Shown piece after piece: positions 31,747 to 44,221 of a stretch of 64,000 nt of DNA. Numbering within the stretch: the stretch's first letter is position 1; each line of letters opens with the position of its first letter. The stretch comes from Ambrosia x helenae. Its lineage: Eukaryota > Streptophyta > Magnoliopsida > Asterales > Asteraceae. The notes under the pieces were generated by a model. That model ran no database searches. It had not been told where the DNA came from and saw nothing but the letters and a program-made list of their open reading frames with translations. The stretch lies in assembly GCA_030844895.1 (NCBI GenBank), contig JAUTDX010007113.1, forward strand, positions 310,001-374,000. The letters run 5' to 3'. A program made the translations under genes and the position numbers.

Positions 31747-32414
31747 CAATATTATCCTCTAAAAACAAATTTTAAAACTTGTAATATTCCATTAACAACC
31801 ATTAAAAAAAACTACATTTAAATACACAAACAAACCAAAGTGTTCAGGTTCATCCTCTTAATTCCATCATCATCTTCCTATTCCCACCTGCAACTCAAAC
31901 CCACTAATTAATCAATTCATCTTCTTCTTTTATTCTCTCTTCTACCCAAAACTCACTCATCAACTAATCTCCCGTAACCAACAACCATAGCCAACCAACA
32001 GTCGAAAATAGCCCAACGATCAAATTTTTCCTTGCTAGCTCACGTGATCAGGGTCGCGCCCGCTCGCGCCGTCATTCGCGTGTAGGTGTTGTGATGTGCA
32101 TGAGCCACGTGGCTCATGGCTCACTCGAGTAGGCCCGCTTGCGCGCCTACAACACACAGCCTGACGCGGTGGTCTTAAAGGTGTGTTTTTTTTTAAATGA
32201 GTGGTTTTAACCTATTCTGCTCTGAATGAAAATGGAATTCCTATTTGTTGGTTTGAACATGATTAGTGACTTGCCTAGACATGATTAATGAATTGCATGA
32301 ACACATTGTGTTTTTTCCCATATGAACAAAAATCCACCAAAAATGTCTTTTTTTTTCATTTTTTGTGACGGGGGTTTTGGCGTGGGTTGCCAACCCAAGC
32401 CCCCATACCACTCA
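31747..32414. other. Intergenic with GC-rich repeat at 32040-32165
   Basis: The 32040-32165 block is an inverted relative of 27225-27440. The end of this interval (GGCGTGGGTTGCCAACCCAAGCCCCC) looks like the tip of another small element. No gene. Confidence 0.45.
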
Positions 32415-35400
32415 TGTAACACCCCAACCGATGGCGGAAACATCGGAGTGTCATGTAGTGACGATTGTTCAATAGCTCATGGTACTAAAGTGTAAATTTG
32501 AATACATTGAATTAAATAGCTTATTACATTGAAAGGAAAATTGCAGAATACAATAATTCTAAAGCGTCAAGTCTAACTAAAATACAATAAAGTCAAAGCT
32601 TAAATATAAATCCAAAAGCTTAAAAGAAGCGTCTCAAAACAACCTGAAACATGTACGAAAATAGTATATGTCAATACAAAAATGTATTGGTGAGCATACC
32701 CTGTTTGAATACATATAGTAGAAAAAGAGTTTCGCAATTCACGTGTTATACTGTCTACAATTTAGTGTTCAAGCTATGTACAAATGCTATCCAAAATCAA
32801 ACCTTTGTTTAATGAATCAAGAGTCACATATATATAGTATTCGCTCATAGTAGGCGATGAATAATCGTTCACACATAACAATAATCAAGTACTATTTATT
32901 GCTATGCTAGGCCGCCCAGCGGTTAATGATTAAGGTCATAAGTACACACTATCATCGAATCAACAAGTAAAACACATACAAGAATTGCGATTGTGAATAT
33001 ATGATAAAACATGATTAAGTGAGTGAAGAAATATGCGTACATGAGTCACCCCAAAAGTGTAAAACATGAAAAAAAAAAGGGTAAGATATACTCACAGTTT
33101 GTGAAAGCGATCAAAATCCACTTAAGCGGTCGTGAGCTAAGTAATGGGAATTCCGAGGAATTCAACCTATAATGTGTAAGAATACTAATAAGGAAGTGTC
33201 TAAAAAGTCTAAGGTAACTAGGTTCTAAGGCATTAGGGTTTGCCTAGTTGATTTGGGGAATTAGAGTTTTTATGATAAATCGCGTTAATGTAAAAGTTGT
33301 ATAATAACATACCAAAGTTTGTAAATACGGTTTAGGTAATATATTTATTACCAATTGAATATTTAGATAAAACTTATGTTTGAATAATTAAGACAAAATA
33401 ATGTAGTTAATTACTTTAACTAATTATTGTAAATAAATACAATAATTATAAATGTATAAATAAATGAATGATCCAACAAATGGTAATTGAGATTTTCAAA
33501 CATAAAAAATTTCTATTTTATAAGAAAAATATTTATAAAATAGATGTTTAAATAGTGTAAATAAATAAATGTTTAATTATGTCTAATTAAACATAAATAA
33601 TGTTAATAATACAAGACATGATCCAAAAATGTTATTTTTATAGTAAATGGATGCTTTTGATGTAAATTAATGGAAATAATTTTCCCATAATTTTTATAAA
33701 GTTATTTCTATTTAAAACTGATTTAATGAGATTAAATCATGTTTAAATGATTAAAAATAAGAAAATCGACAAAAATGAATGTTTTCTGAACCAATAATTT
33801 TTATTTTAGTTCATGATGATTAGAAATAATTTATGACAAATTTTGAGATAAAAACCATTAAGAATGAATATTTAATCAATTAAATATGATTAAAATAAAT
33901 TAAATATTAAAAATTACGAAATAAAATATTTTCCAGAAATAAAAATTATGACAATTTTCTATGAGGTGTCAAGAAGGTACTCCTAAATTTTTATAATTTT
34001 TTGGAGCAAAAATTAATTTATTATGAATATTTTGAGTTTAAATGAATTTTAATTGATTAAAATGAAGAATTAAGAATGGAAATATAAAAAGAAAAAAATC
34101 AGGAAAACTGAGGTGTGTGGGTTTCGAACCCTGACCTTTGCTTCAGAATACATGTGCCTTTACCACTAGACCAGAATCAGTTTGTTTGTAATTATTCTAA
34201 CTGAAAATCCTTTTAACTAGTATCATAAGTTCATCTTCTTCCCCAAATCATCCTACATAAACCCTAACCCTAACCTAATATTCAATAACCCCATCCAAAA
34301 CACTATAACCAATCTGTAATATGGGGGTATGATCAGAAACAAGCGAACAACAAAACGGCAACATGAAATATAACTTACAATTACGATTAAGGGCGAGAAA
34401 TGAAGAACAAGAACCGAACTTGGAGAGTCGATTTCCATGGCTTCAGAAACGTTTTGATTCAGATTTTTTTGTGGGTTTAGGACGATAGGAAGTGCAGAAA
34501 TCAAATGGGGCCAATATCTTATATAATTGTTCGACTAAAACGCATAATTAATTGGGTTCATAATTTCCGATCGGTTACTTTACAAACCCGGTTATAGTCA
34601 TGTTTTAATACTGTTAATGCAAGCTTTTATGATTGGAAATTAATGTCCTATGATGGAGAAAACGTTTGGAATCGGAAACGGACCATTAATTTGCGAGTTT
34701 GAGGCTCGCCGGAAATGAACTCCGGCGGCCGGAATTTGTTTCGCCGGAAAAACGTGTGAGGAAGCAGGGAGGTTTTTTTTTTGTTTTAAAACTTTCAATA
34801 ATTGGCAATTTTAGTCCCTTTTGTTTAACCAAGTTAGAGATATGTTATGTTAAGTTAAGATTTTCCTTCATAAAATCTAACAAAGTTAACTTAAGCTAGT
34901 CTAAACATTTTCAAAACTTTAAAACTTAAAAATTTTGATCAAATTACTTAATAAATTTATGTTTTTATAAGTTTCAACTAAAATTTCACACATTCAGTAA
35001 GCGTTTAAACTTACGATTTAAAAGTAACTATGGTTTTAATAAATTTGAAAGCTTTGAAAAGTATAGGGACTAAATTTGTCAATTGATTAAAGACGAGGGT
35101 GACGGATATCACAGTCTCCCCTACTTTAGAAAATTTCGTCTCGAAATTTCTTTCAAATGGAGGTTACTATGATTCAAAAGGCGTTATAAAAGTCAACTAG
35201 GTTTTTAAAAGAAAATTTCATCATTTATGATTCGACAAAATTTAAAATAGCTGTCTCATACCCAAAGTAAAAGTTTCAAAATCTTTGACAGTTGACCCGT
35301 GATTAAAAAAAAAGATAGTTTAAATGTTAAAAACTTTGGGAATGTGTAACTGGTGAGGGGCAAAGGTACTAATGAAGCAGTCTCCCTTACTTTAGAAAAT

Positions 35401-36150
35401 ATTCTGACTAAAGGTTATTAGAGTATCCAGATAAATGAGTGTATAAGAGTACACAAGGTTTGTGTTTTTTTTTTTTTTGTGTGGGTGGTCATGAGGAAAG
35501 ACGAATTGAAGCTCTTGTAAGAACATTCTTATCGAAAATGCTAGCTAATAGTCAATGATCCAATGAATAGGTAAATATAAAGTAATGGGTAGGTTCTTGG
35601 TCAAACTCCTAGTCCGTTCCTGCAGTATCGTTTATGCTAATATATAGGGTGTACCGCAGCTAACCCACCACACTCCCGATACTTTGGACTCGTACTGATT
35701 GTCTACCAACAGCTAAAATAGAATTACACACCACCCTCATGTACCTGTAAGCCCATGATTGCGTTCCGGACCGTAATCATTAATTTACCTTACACTTGGG
35801 TGTTATGCTTTTCCATAACCCTATCCTAAGTAATACTAGAAATAAATGTGTGCAATCAGGATATGCTATGTAATTGATACTGCAATGAAACAATGACATG
35901 GTTAGAGGTCCTTCCCTTTTGGGTTTACCCTTTAACCGTAATGAGAGTAACATGTAAGTAATAGACATGGTTAGAGGTTCTTCCCTTTCGGGTTCACCTT
36001 TAACCGGTAACTTCTGTTCACATCGTTGGCTCTAAACACCCATATTGATAAACTCTGAGATTTACACCGTTCCCCTCGGATTAAAGAAATACTCTAGTCC
36101 GAGTCGTACATGGGCACTGGCTTAAATCTCATACGAGTTATGAACTAGTA
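32415..36150 (+). mobile_element. Gypsy-type LTR-like sequence, right boundary unresolved
   Basis: Begins TGTAACACCCCAACCGATGG, a characteristic plant gypsy LTR start. Near 35100 it has CACAGTCTCCCCTACTTTAG followed by AATTTCGTCTCGAAATTTC, a typical LTR-associated block. Around 35630-36120 it has paired CCCTTTTGGGTT/CCCTTTCGGGTT segments and GGATTAAAGAAATACTC. I found no PBS, polyprotein or matching TSD, so it is a solo or truncated LTR, possibly composite. It includes a tRNA-like head at 34110-34185. Confidence 0.5.
34110..34185 (-). repeat. tRNA-like sequence (short SINE head)
   Basis: The minus strand has an A box TGGTCTAGTGGTAAAGG and B box GGGTTCGAAACCC with suitable spacing. The acceptor arms do not pair, so this is a tRNA-derived relic rather than a tRNA gene. 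Confidence 0.6.
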
Positions 36151-37157
36151 TGTTCGTTGGCCATGATGAAGAAAAAAATAATGTAAAATATAACAAGGTT
36201 TTGCTCAAAACAGTTAAGAAAATATGCATACCAAATATACGCCCATGTAAGTATATACGTATAGCATAAAATCTCGATTGAAAGTATAATATAAATCGAG
36301 TAAATCGTTCAAAATGAAAGTAAACGAGTTAAATTAATGCTCAAAAACCAGTGTTGTAAGAGTAACTACTAATAATTAGTGCGAGTGTAATAAGATAGAT
36401 TTTCGTTTATCAAAACGTAGTTTGCGCAATCTTTGTGATATAGTTGAAAGAATAGTAGTAATGTATGAGGATAACTTTTTAGTAACCGAAGTGTGTTTTG
36501 AAAAATCTTCGTGGATATGTGTTTACGAGGAGTCGAGTTTGAAAAAAAAATATTATAAGGCTTATTATTAGTTGCAAGTTTCTTCCGAAAACATATATTG
36601 GATACGTCATATGAAAACAAATGGTTTTCATTTGACTTGTAAAATATGCAATACGAGTTTATAAAATGCAAAACGAAACCATTTCATGAAGTATATGTAA
36701 ATCTAATGTGTTTTAAAATGACGTGAAGGTTGTGAATGATCCCAGATGCCTTGACGAATTTTTAAAAAAATAGAATTTTTTTGTATTTAAACATTTCTTT
36801 AACTTGTGGGTTTATTTTTTTTTAAACCCAAGCCCCTTAACTCCTCACCATTTTGAAGTCTTGAATTTTGGACCCTAGTTGTATCACATGGCAACTAATG
36901 CCCCCAACCAAAACCCCCAGTCCCCATAGTCTTACTCTTAACACAATGAAGACACGTGTTTACGTGCCGTGATATGGTTAGTCTACTTTACAAGATTATA
37001 TTTCAAGTATTAGGCTGAGGGGTGTGCTCCCCCTTCCACTTCTTTCTCCTTGTCCACCTCAGCGTCACGTCCCAAAGGGAGAGAGAGCCACATCATTTCA
37101 CCGATGTCTTCCGTGATACCATACCCCTTAGGCTTATGCTCAAAGTTATAACTATAT
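36151..37157. other. Intergenic, nothing assignable
   Basis: AT-rich to 36780, then a segment with AAACCCAAGCCCC resembling the element tip before 32415. No ORF with a recognisable domain. Confidence 0.45.
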
Positions 37158-37166
37158 TATTATTAA
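37158..37166. repeat. Left 9-bp TSD of MULE
   Basis: TATTATTAA, repeated at 38346-38354. Confidence 0.85.
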
Positions 37167-38345
37167 GAGTAAATTGCCAAAATGGCCCCTCAGGTTTGGC
37201 CCAAAATGCTTGTTTGGTCACATTTTTGAATTTTCTGCCAAAAGCACCCCTCACAGATCGAAAATTCCAAAATGGTCCATATTTAACTGAGTTTTTAACT
37301 GAGTATTGAAAGTCAGTTAAGTCTTAGGGGCAATTTCGTCCTTTCATCTGTAAACCCATCTAAACTTCATCTTCTCCAACAACCCTTCAAAGCATACTAA
37401 CCCTAATTCCCAAAACCCCTGTAAATCGAGAAAACTCACCTTCTAACAAATTTCTTTTTTGGATCTGCTCTTGGGAGAGCTGTGCACTGCTTTTTCTAAG
37501 CTCGTATTCTGATGAAAATTGCTCCTCGAGTACATAATCAAGCTCCTTACAAACTTTTGGAAATCCACTTGGATGTCGACATTGACAGCTTTGACATTTT
37601 ATTACACCATCTTCTGGGATCGTGATGCATGCCTCACAGTAAGCTAAAGAGTAATTAATAAAGAAAATGAAAAATGTATAATGATATCCAACAAATTATG
37701 CATATGAAAAAACATCAAACATCCCTAAAAATATATTAACGAAAAACAATTGGAGTTATAGTTAGCATACCATGCCCACAATTAAGAACAACAGGCCGAA
37801 ATAGCAGTTGCTTGCAAGCAGAACAGAGCACATCAGCAACTGTTACCTGCTTACAATTTCCACCCAAATTCCCAGCATTTGATTTATTTTCATCGGTGGA
37901 AGAAGAGCTTACTACTGCTACATTATCTTCCGAAATGAAATGGATAGGCTGGTCCACAATGCTTAAATGGTTGAGTTCTTCATCCAGTGCAAACCCTAAT
38001 TCCCACAGACGACGGGAAGAGTACAAAGCTACTAAAAGACAGGAAGTCAAAAGGATATGCATCTGAATTTATGTGGAATTAGGGATTTATAGGGGGTTTT
38101 GGGAATTAGGGTTAGTATGCTTTGAAGAGTTGTTGGAGAAGATGAAGTTCAGATGAGTTTACAGATGAAATGACGAAATTGCCCCTGAGACTTAACTGAC
38201 TTTCAATACTCAGTTAAAAACTCAGTTAAATATGGACCATTTTGGCAATTTTCGATCCGTGAGGGGTGCTTTGGCAGAAAATTCAAAAAAGTGACCAAAC
38301 AAGCATTTTGGGCCAAACATGAGGGGCCATTTTAACAATTTACTC
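37167..38345. mobile_element. MULE (1179 bp) with ~250-bp TIRs and captured E3 ligase fragment
   Basis: Ends begin GAGTAAATTGCCAAAATGGC (left) and GAGTAAATTGTTAAAATGGC (right, inverted). The inverted repeats run to about 37418 and from about 38094, highly similar. The 9-bp TSD TATTATTAA flanks it. The only interior content is a piece of a PRT1-like gene, intron retained, on the minus strand. No transposase. Confidence 0.88.
37440..38062 (-). pseudogene. PRT1-like: Captured fragment of a PRT1-like RING E3 ubiquitin ligase
   Basis: Two exons with canonical borders. Exon A (about 38062-37771) encodes VADVLCSACKQLLFRPVVLN and then CGH. A 127-bp GT...AG intron (37770-37644) follows. Exon B (37643-37440) encodes YCEACITIPEDGVIKCQSCQ and VCKELDYVLEEQFSSEYEL, ending at a GTGAG donor. 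Joined, these give all the Cys/His ligands of a C3HC4 RING. The sequence matches my memory of the second RING of PRT1, the N-end-rule E3 ligase recognising bulky N-terminal residues. The first RING and ZZ finger are absent. A splice acceptor-like CTGTCTTTTAG near 38030 suggests the true exon start lies just inside the longest ORF. Intron retention shows capture from genomic DNA. Confidence 0.72.
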
Positions 38346-38354
38346 TATTATTAA

Positions 38355-38700
38355 AATAAAAGTCAATATTTGTAAGAAGTTTAATTTAGTCAATACCGAT
38401 TGGTAACTTTGTTGGTCTTCCTTGGTGATTCTCCTATTTCTCCATTTCTCACACCTATTATTCACCATACAGTCAACGACTTGGAAGTCTAGAAGGTTTC
38501 TAATATACATGTAACGACCTTATAGTTTAAAATAAGTTAACATCAAACCCTCGCCTACCATTTAAGACCACATTTATTTATTTATACTACAAAAGTTTTC
38601 CACGCCTATAAAAACCTTCCATAATCCACACCTTTCACCACTACAAAATCTTAACTCAAACAAAGCCTCCAATCCACCAAAATCTCTACATTTAAAAAGC
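38355..38700 (+). promoter_or_regulatory. Promoter region of the small host gene
   Basis: Contains TATA box CCTATAAAAACC (about 38606-38615), roughly 90 bp before the ATG, in the context TTCCACGCCTATAAAA. The frameshifted copy has TTCCACGACTATAAAA at 50844-50857, so the core promoter is conserved between copies. The leader is A/C-rich and lacks upstream ATGs near the start. Confidence 0.6.
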
Positions 38701-38701
38701 C

Positions 38702-39046
38702 ATGTTTAGAGCAATGAGTACGAGGAGAGGTCACCTAGGATACGACCAACTTATTAGCGAATCAACCTTCGATGATGATCGATCATCAGAAGCCAAGATG
38801 TTGAGGTCCACAACGTTGCCTGCCAATTTCTTTGGTGAATTACCTGTAAAGTTTGTTCCAGTGAAGGTAGATTACATTGAGAAGCAAGTGAAGAAGGTGA
38901 GCAAGATCCATCCCTTGTTTAGCTTGTTCGAAAGGAGGAGTCGCAAGAAGAAGGCGACGGCTAAACCCGAGTTCTCAAGGTATATGCAGTATCTCAAGGA
39001 AGGAGGCATTTGGGATGCTAATTCGATTAAGCCTGTAATCTACTGA
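38702..39046 (+). CDS. Small basic conserved plant protein, unknown function
   Basis: 114 residues, intronless. The N-terminus is MFRAMSTRRGHLGYDQL. A middle block reads SSEAKMLRSTTLPANFFG (about 28-45). The C-terminal half is Lys/Arg-rich with HPLFSLFERRSRKKKATAKP and then FSRYMQYLKEGGIWD, ending IKPVIY. No signal peptide or membrane segment, but the SRKKK cluster could be a nuclear signal. The closing pattern (RY-x-Y-KEGG-WD...PVIY) is one I recall from small uncharacterised angiosperm proteins, with no known biochemical role. It has a TATA box and a conserved promoter. Two damaged relatives lie downstream on the same strand (43471 and 50903), which supports it as a real duplicated gene. 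The start codon is the only good Met and is conserved in the second copy. Confidence 0.8.
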   Translation: MFRAMSTRRGHLGYDQLISESTFDDDRSSEAKMLRSTTLPANFFGELPVKFVPVKVDYIEKQVKKVSKIHPLFSLFERRSRKKKATAKPEFSRYMQYLKEGGIWDANSIKPVIY

Positions 39047-39049
39047 ATT

Positions 39050-40255
39050 GAAGATCTAGTTAGATACCATTTTGTATTGAATCATATTGTATCTTATGCA
39101 TGTATGTTGTAAAATGAAAATGTGCACATGTTTATATTCCCTTTACAATGTTGTGTGTGTCTATATATACCTCAAAATCAAAATGTGGGTATACTTTTTA
39201 ATTAAAAGGGGTGACTTAAAGCTTTTACTAGCTCGTGCTCATCTTGTTTATTGTTTAATAATTAATTTATGTAAAACTATTTTTCTAATAAGTTTATATA
39301 TAACATAAATAAAAATGATATACACAATAGGCTCGTTCAGTCTTGTGAAGTGACTCAAGCTTGATAAGTGAAATTTAGAATCGTTTACTAACAAGCTTAT
39401 TTTTAGACTTGAACTCGCTTTGAGTTTTTTTCAAGTCAATCTCGAGTAGCTCGTGAGTAGCTAGGCTCGTATATACCCTACGTACTTTTAATAAATGCGA
39501 CTTAATTTATAAAAACCTTATTAGGAATCTGGAATTGTTGATTACGCATTAATAATGTATAAATGTTATATCACGATCTTTTTACGATTCGCTATGATCT
39601 ACACTAGTTTGCTGCCGGTTAAACACTTAAACATAATCATGGGTAATTAAGGGTACTTATTGACTACGAAGGATTCACATATGGGAAGTTTGTGTTGTAT
39701 GAATAAAGTTTCGTCTTTGGGGAAGGGAGAACCCTAAAGAATCACTTACGTTATTTGATTATATAACTTAAGTGACCTCAAATTACTCTATTGGTTTTAA
39801 AAGAACATATGTATTTGTTTATAAAATGTTTTATATAATTCAAAATTTTGTATTCGGGTTAGAATTGTTCAGAATTCATAAATTCTAATTTGACTTGAAA
39901 GCTGAACTTATATTTCGATTAATTTGATTTTTTCAAGTATGACTCAAATAATGAAAAACTCTAGCAACATAACTACTACTTTCATAATATCTTAACCAAA
40001 TTGTTTTTGGTTGTATATTGAGAGTGATTAAGACATACCACCAAATGTTAAATAGCTACTTTAATAAAAACATGTGCAAGTCAAATCGAGATTTTTTGAC
40101 CGTGACGCACCTCTGACCAATTGGAGAGCTAATGACCGGTTTGAAGATCAACGAAGATGCAAACAACATAAGACTATTAACACAACAATTTTTATATTGT
40201 AGTGAACCGTTGGACATATTATGAATTATTATCTCATGAATCTACGATATATATA
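39050..40255. other. 3' flank and AT-rich intergenic DNA
   Basis: Probable 3' UTR to about 39200. Around 39340-39470 is a degenerate stretch with CTCGAGTAGCTCGTGAG resembling the GAGCTCGAGC hAT family. 39996-40090 is related to 24896-24995. No other gene. Confidence 0.5.
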
Positions 40256-43200
40256 TCTATAATACATTATAAAGGAAGAGTGATGTACAACATAGTAATT
40301 TTGTACATCATTCAACTATTATAGCAACATGTACAAGTAAATTAAGCTTATATCACAAGGGTATAATTGGAACTTTGTGGAACATTAAGACACTTGCAAG
40401 GATATCAATGTAATTTTACTATGCTCTCCTACCTCACATCCTCAAAACATATTACATCCCTACCCTCACATTTATATTATTGGTTGTTACTTTATTGGCC
40501 CTTTATTGTTGGTGTAATAATTTTCATTTAAGGGGAAGGAACTCAAGGGACTAACAAGTTGTTTCTAACCATGGGTCTATAAAAGAAAACACAAAAGATG
40601 TTGAAAGGTACAACACATCCGCCTACATTATTCTGCTTACATTACATTTGCTGCTTCTCCTCCCTTTTTCCAGGTTACCTCTGACTTTTTTTCATACATA
40701 TATTCATTTGTATGTAGTATGTTAGGCGTAGATATAAATATATATGTTGCTGTTGGTGTCAAGATTTTTTGGGGCCAAAGTCTGTATACACCAGCTGTTA
40801 GCTGAATTTTAAAGTAGCCTATTTTGCCTTTCATATAAAATGACAATTCGTGGGAACGTTCTCTTTAAATTTGACACAAAAAAACCAGTTACGTATAAGA
40901 ACAATAATTACATAACCAAAAATTATTAATGTCCGGAAAACCTTAATGGACCAATATTGTGTTGCACATGTACACCTCATGTGGCAGGGGAATTTGCAAT
41001 ATGTGTATTAAAAAGGGTAGTTTTACCCAATAAACATTACTTTACATGTCTAGGTTACTCATGATGCAAACCATGACAAAGTTCATAGATTTTGCATACA
41101 GAAAGAAACGCCATTTAACCAATTCGAGGTATTTTTCATTGCTCGATTTGATTTACTGTCGATTTGTAATTTTTTTCCTGCTACATTGTTAATAATATAC
41201 CTTTAGTTGTTGGAAACATACACTTACTTATATTCATCAAATATTTACGGTGTACAGGATGAGGTTGCTAAAGAATTGGTGTGCCTATTCAATTTCAACA
41301 CTTCTTTTATGGCCAAAGAGGTAGAACCACACACATCGTCCTAATCGACCTTCAACAGCTTTGTAGGAAACCCAATCGGAATTGTTTTTCTTTAATTGCT
41401 CTAGGAAACCCGATCGGAATTGTTTTTCTTTAATTGCTAATATCTTTTATAAATGTTATTGTGTTTTATCTATAGATTTCAGATCAATATTTATCATGTT
41501 GCTATTGGTTTTATTAACAAGCTGAACTCAAAACTGTTATTGGAACTGCAGGTTGGGTAATTGAGGGAAGTTTCCAATAAGAATCACAACGCTAAACTGA
41601 AAATGTTCTTGGAGATTGAGATTGGATCGGTAATATCTTCCCGTCGTTTTATTTCACTGCTGCTATAATACAGTTTGTTTGGTTGAAACAGGCCGATTCA
41701 GGATTTGGTTGCCTTGCATACAATTTGTTTTTGGTCCAAGTTTTACCTTTATATAGTGTCCAATATAGCATATTCGATTAGGAAGTTGTATACATTGTAA
41801 ATAAAATTTGAGTGCCTTTCAAAGAGTTTGATAAATATTATGTCCAAAGATGTATACCATTGTAGTTTTTTTATTGTGTACAAATATTTAAGCATAATTT
41901 ATAATACACTTAAAGCCAATTTAGAGGGATTAAAGTTGGACATTCATTAATATTTTAAGACAATTTAAGGTCATCTTAGTCAATTCAATTCATATTAACC
42001 TTTCATCTTCCTTGGTGGTTCATCATAATGAATACAATATTAACTACACAAATGGTGATTAGTTCACATTCCAATCATCATTCGCATAACATTGTTATAA
42101 AGAACAAATTCACTTTAACCAAAAATTTAATTCGGAAATTCGAAATCGTCTATTCGAGTTCCATAACTCCATCTTCTTGAAACTATAAGTTCTTCCATAC
42201 CCATCACACCCAAATGTTCGCATCTTGCTGGTTCTTCTCTTCGATTGACAATTTGTTGATGCTGCTAAGGTTGGATTTCTATTATATTGTTTTTATAGTT
42301 ATATGTTCTTGATTTTTCTTGTTGTGTTTCTTTGCTTTTATAATACAAATTCAGTGCTATTTTTCAAGTGAGTGGTCTAAAGAATTCGCCTGGACCGAGT
42401 AAGAGGAGTTCCAGTTGGAAGCAAGCTTTGTTGTTGTTGTAGAAAAAAAAATTCTAAATTTGTAGCAAACACATGAATTGATATGTTTTTTTTTTTGCTG
42501 TTAATTATTTTTTTTGTTGGTTATTGATCTATGCTATGTCTGGTCAAGACTATAAAAATGTTTAAATCTTTAATCCTGAGGATTGGTTCGCCCATTTAGT
42601 TGTGTTGTATAACTACAACTAACAAATTTGATTAATGATTTATTAACATATTTCCTGTTTTGTTTTGATTGGTAACATCAATCTTTTAGTCTTAACTTAA
42701 ACTATAAATTGAGCTTTTAATTGGTTATTCATGCATGTTATGCTTTTTAAAATAACTATATTAAAGGTTACAATCATTTAGGTGTGCTGTATAATTATAG
42801 TCTACAACTTTGATTAATGATTTTTGAACTCATTTCCTGTATTGATTAATAATATGAATCTTAAATTGAGCTTTTAATGGGTTATTCATCTATGTTATGT
42901 TTTTTTAAAATAAGTATTGAAACATAGGGAAATTCATTCTCATTTAGAAGTGAGAATTTGATTAGAAGCATGGTTAGTTTGCTATAGGGTTCTAAGTGTT
43001 TTGCACATACACCGGATCCTCGTCGCAACGACAATTAGGGACGACCCTTAAAATGGAAGGGATTGGACACGATATTGCGTATAAAATTTAGGCCGATGAC
43101 ACGTAAACTTACACTATTGAGCAAAGAAAATAAGAGTGGGGCGGGGCATCCTCAATCGACCACTAACCTCCACTCCTAATTTCAAACTTATTTAAACATG

Positions 43201-43439
43201 GAATTCGATTATGAATTGATTAAAAAAATTATAATTTGAATGGTGGACATAGTGATTTAGAGTATTTATAGTTACCAACACATGTATATGCATTCCACAT
43301 AGTTTTAGCATATTTTTAAGGCTCAGTAAGGGTACATAAATCCTTATGGACACGATACACGAGAGAATTGATAAAACTAAATATAGAATATCACATTTTA
43401 TATTATCGCTCCCGCGGCAACGCGCGGGCTTCCTACTAG
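40256..43439 (+). mobile_element. Helitron copy 1, non-autonomous, 3.2 kb
   Basis: Starts TCTATAATACATTATAAAGG after an A. Ends with the hairpin CCCGCG-GCAACG-CGCGGG and then CTTCCTACTAG followed by T. The 3' ~2.4 kb (from about 41046) matches the minus strand of 56813-59160. The first 0.8 kb is unrelated to that copy. A 39-bp tandem duplication at about 41363-41440 (TAGGAAACC-GATCGGAATTG type) is unique to this copy. No Rep/helicase and no recognisable captured gene. Confidence 0.82.
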
Positions 43440-43470
43440 TATTGAATTAATATTATATATTGAAGCAATT

Positions 43471-43592
43471 GAAGAGTCGTAAGAAGAAGGCGACGGCTTA
43501 AACCCGAGTTCTCAAGGTATATGAACTATGAAGTACCACAAGGAAGGAGCATTTGGGATGCTAATTAATCGATTAAGCCTGTAATCTATTGA
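43471..43592 (+). pseudogene. Fragment of the small basic protein gene family
   Basis: Nucleotides align to the last ~120 bp of the 38702 gene (AAGAAGAAGGCGACGGCT, GTTCTCAAGGTATATG, GATTAAGCCTGTAATCTA). Extra bases shift the frame at GGCTTAAACC, and there are further indels. The 5' part is missing; the Helitron end lies 32 bp upstream. Confidence 0.85.
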
Positions 43593-43754
43593 ATTTATAC
43601 ATTTTGAATACCATTTGTTTTTATTTCTTACTGTATCTAGTGGATGTATATCGTAGTATGTACACATATTGGTGTCCACTTTACGTGTATAGTTTACAAG
43701 TCAAATTATTCTTATATGCATTGTATTTTCTCATACTAGATCCCAATTTGTAAT

Positions 43755-44053
43755 TTATTTTTAACGGGCAACAAACGATGTCCCGACTACCCGGGTTACC
43801 CACCAATTGGCTGGTTACAAAAGCACCACATACGTCCTGGGTGAAGACACGTCTTAGGTGCCCGCCCACATGTAGCGATGAGTAGCCAGAACCCACCAAA
43901 CCACCAATTTCAGGGAAAACCTGACTCCCCGTCTAAAGGCACGATAGTGAAAAGTCAGAAAAACCTGATGGGATCAAAAATTGAACCTGGCACCTCAAGA
44001 AGGCTAGGCTCTACCCATCATTTCCCATGCCACCCCATCAGAAGGGTGGGCGC
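43755..44053 (-). mobile_element. tRNA-related SINE, ~300 bp
   Basis: Flanked by long direct repeats AGATCCCAATTTGTAA (43738-) and AGATCCCAATTGTAA (44054-), the target duplication of LINE-driven retroposition. On the minus strand the head has GGTGGCATGGGAAATGATGG and a weak B box (AGGTTCAATTT). The tail ends GTTAAAAATAAA. Overlapping ORFs are not meaningful. Confidence 0.72.
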
Positions 44054-44221
44054 AGATCCCAATTGTAAATATATTGCATTCCATTTGTGTTCTGTTTTCT
44101 TTCTAACCAAGCAATTGACTTGTAGAAACATTAAATTTGATCTTAAGCTTTTTCAGGGTGAAAACTAAATCCATAAGTTATGTTTGAGAATCTGATTTGA
44201 CTAACAAAATAAAAATATTTT

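Noticed and set aside
32415..36800. Complete gypsy element or well-bounded solo LTR
   Set aside because: Only a convincing left end was found; no matching right terminus, TSD, PBS or coding domains.
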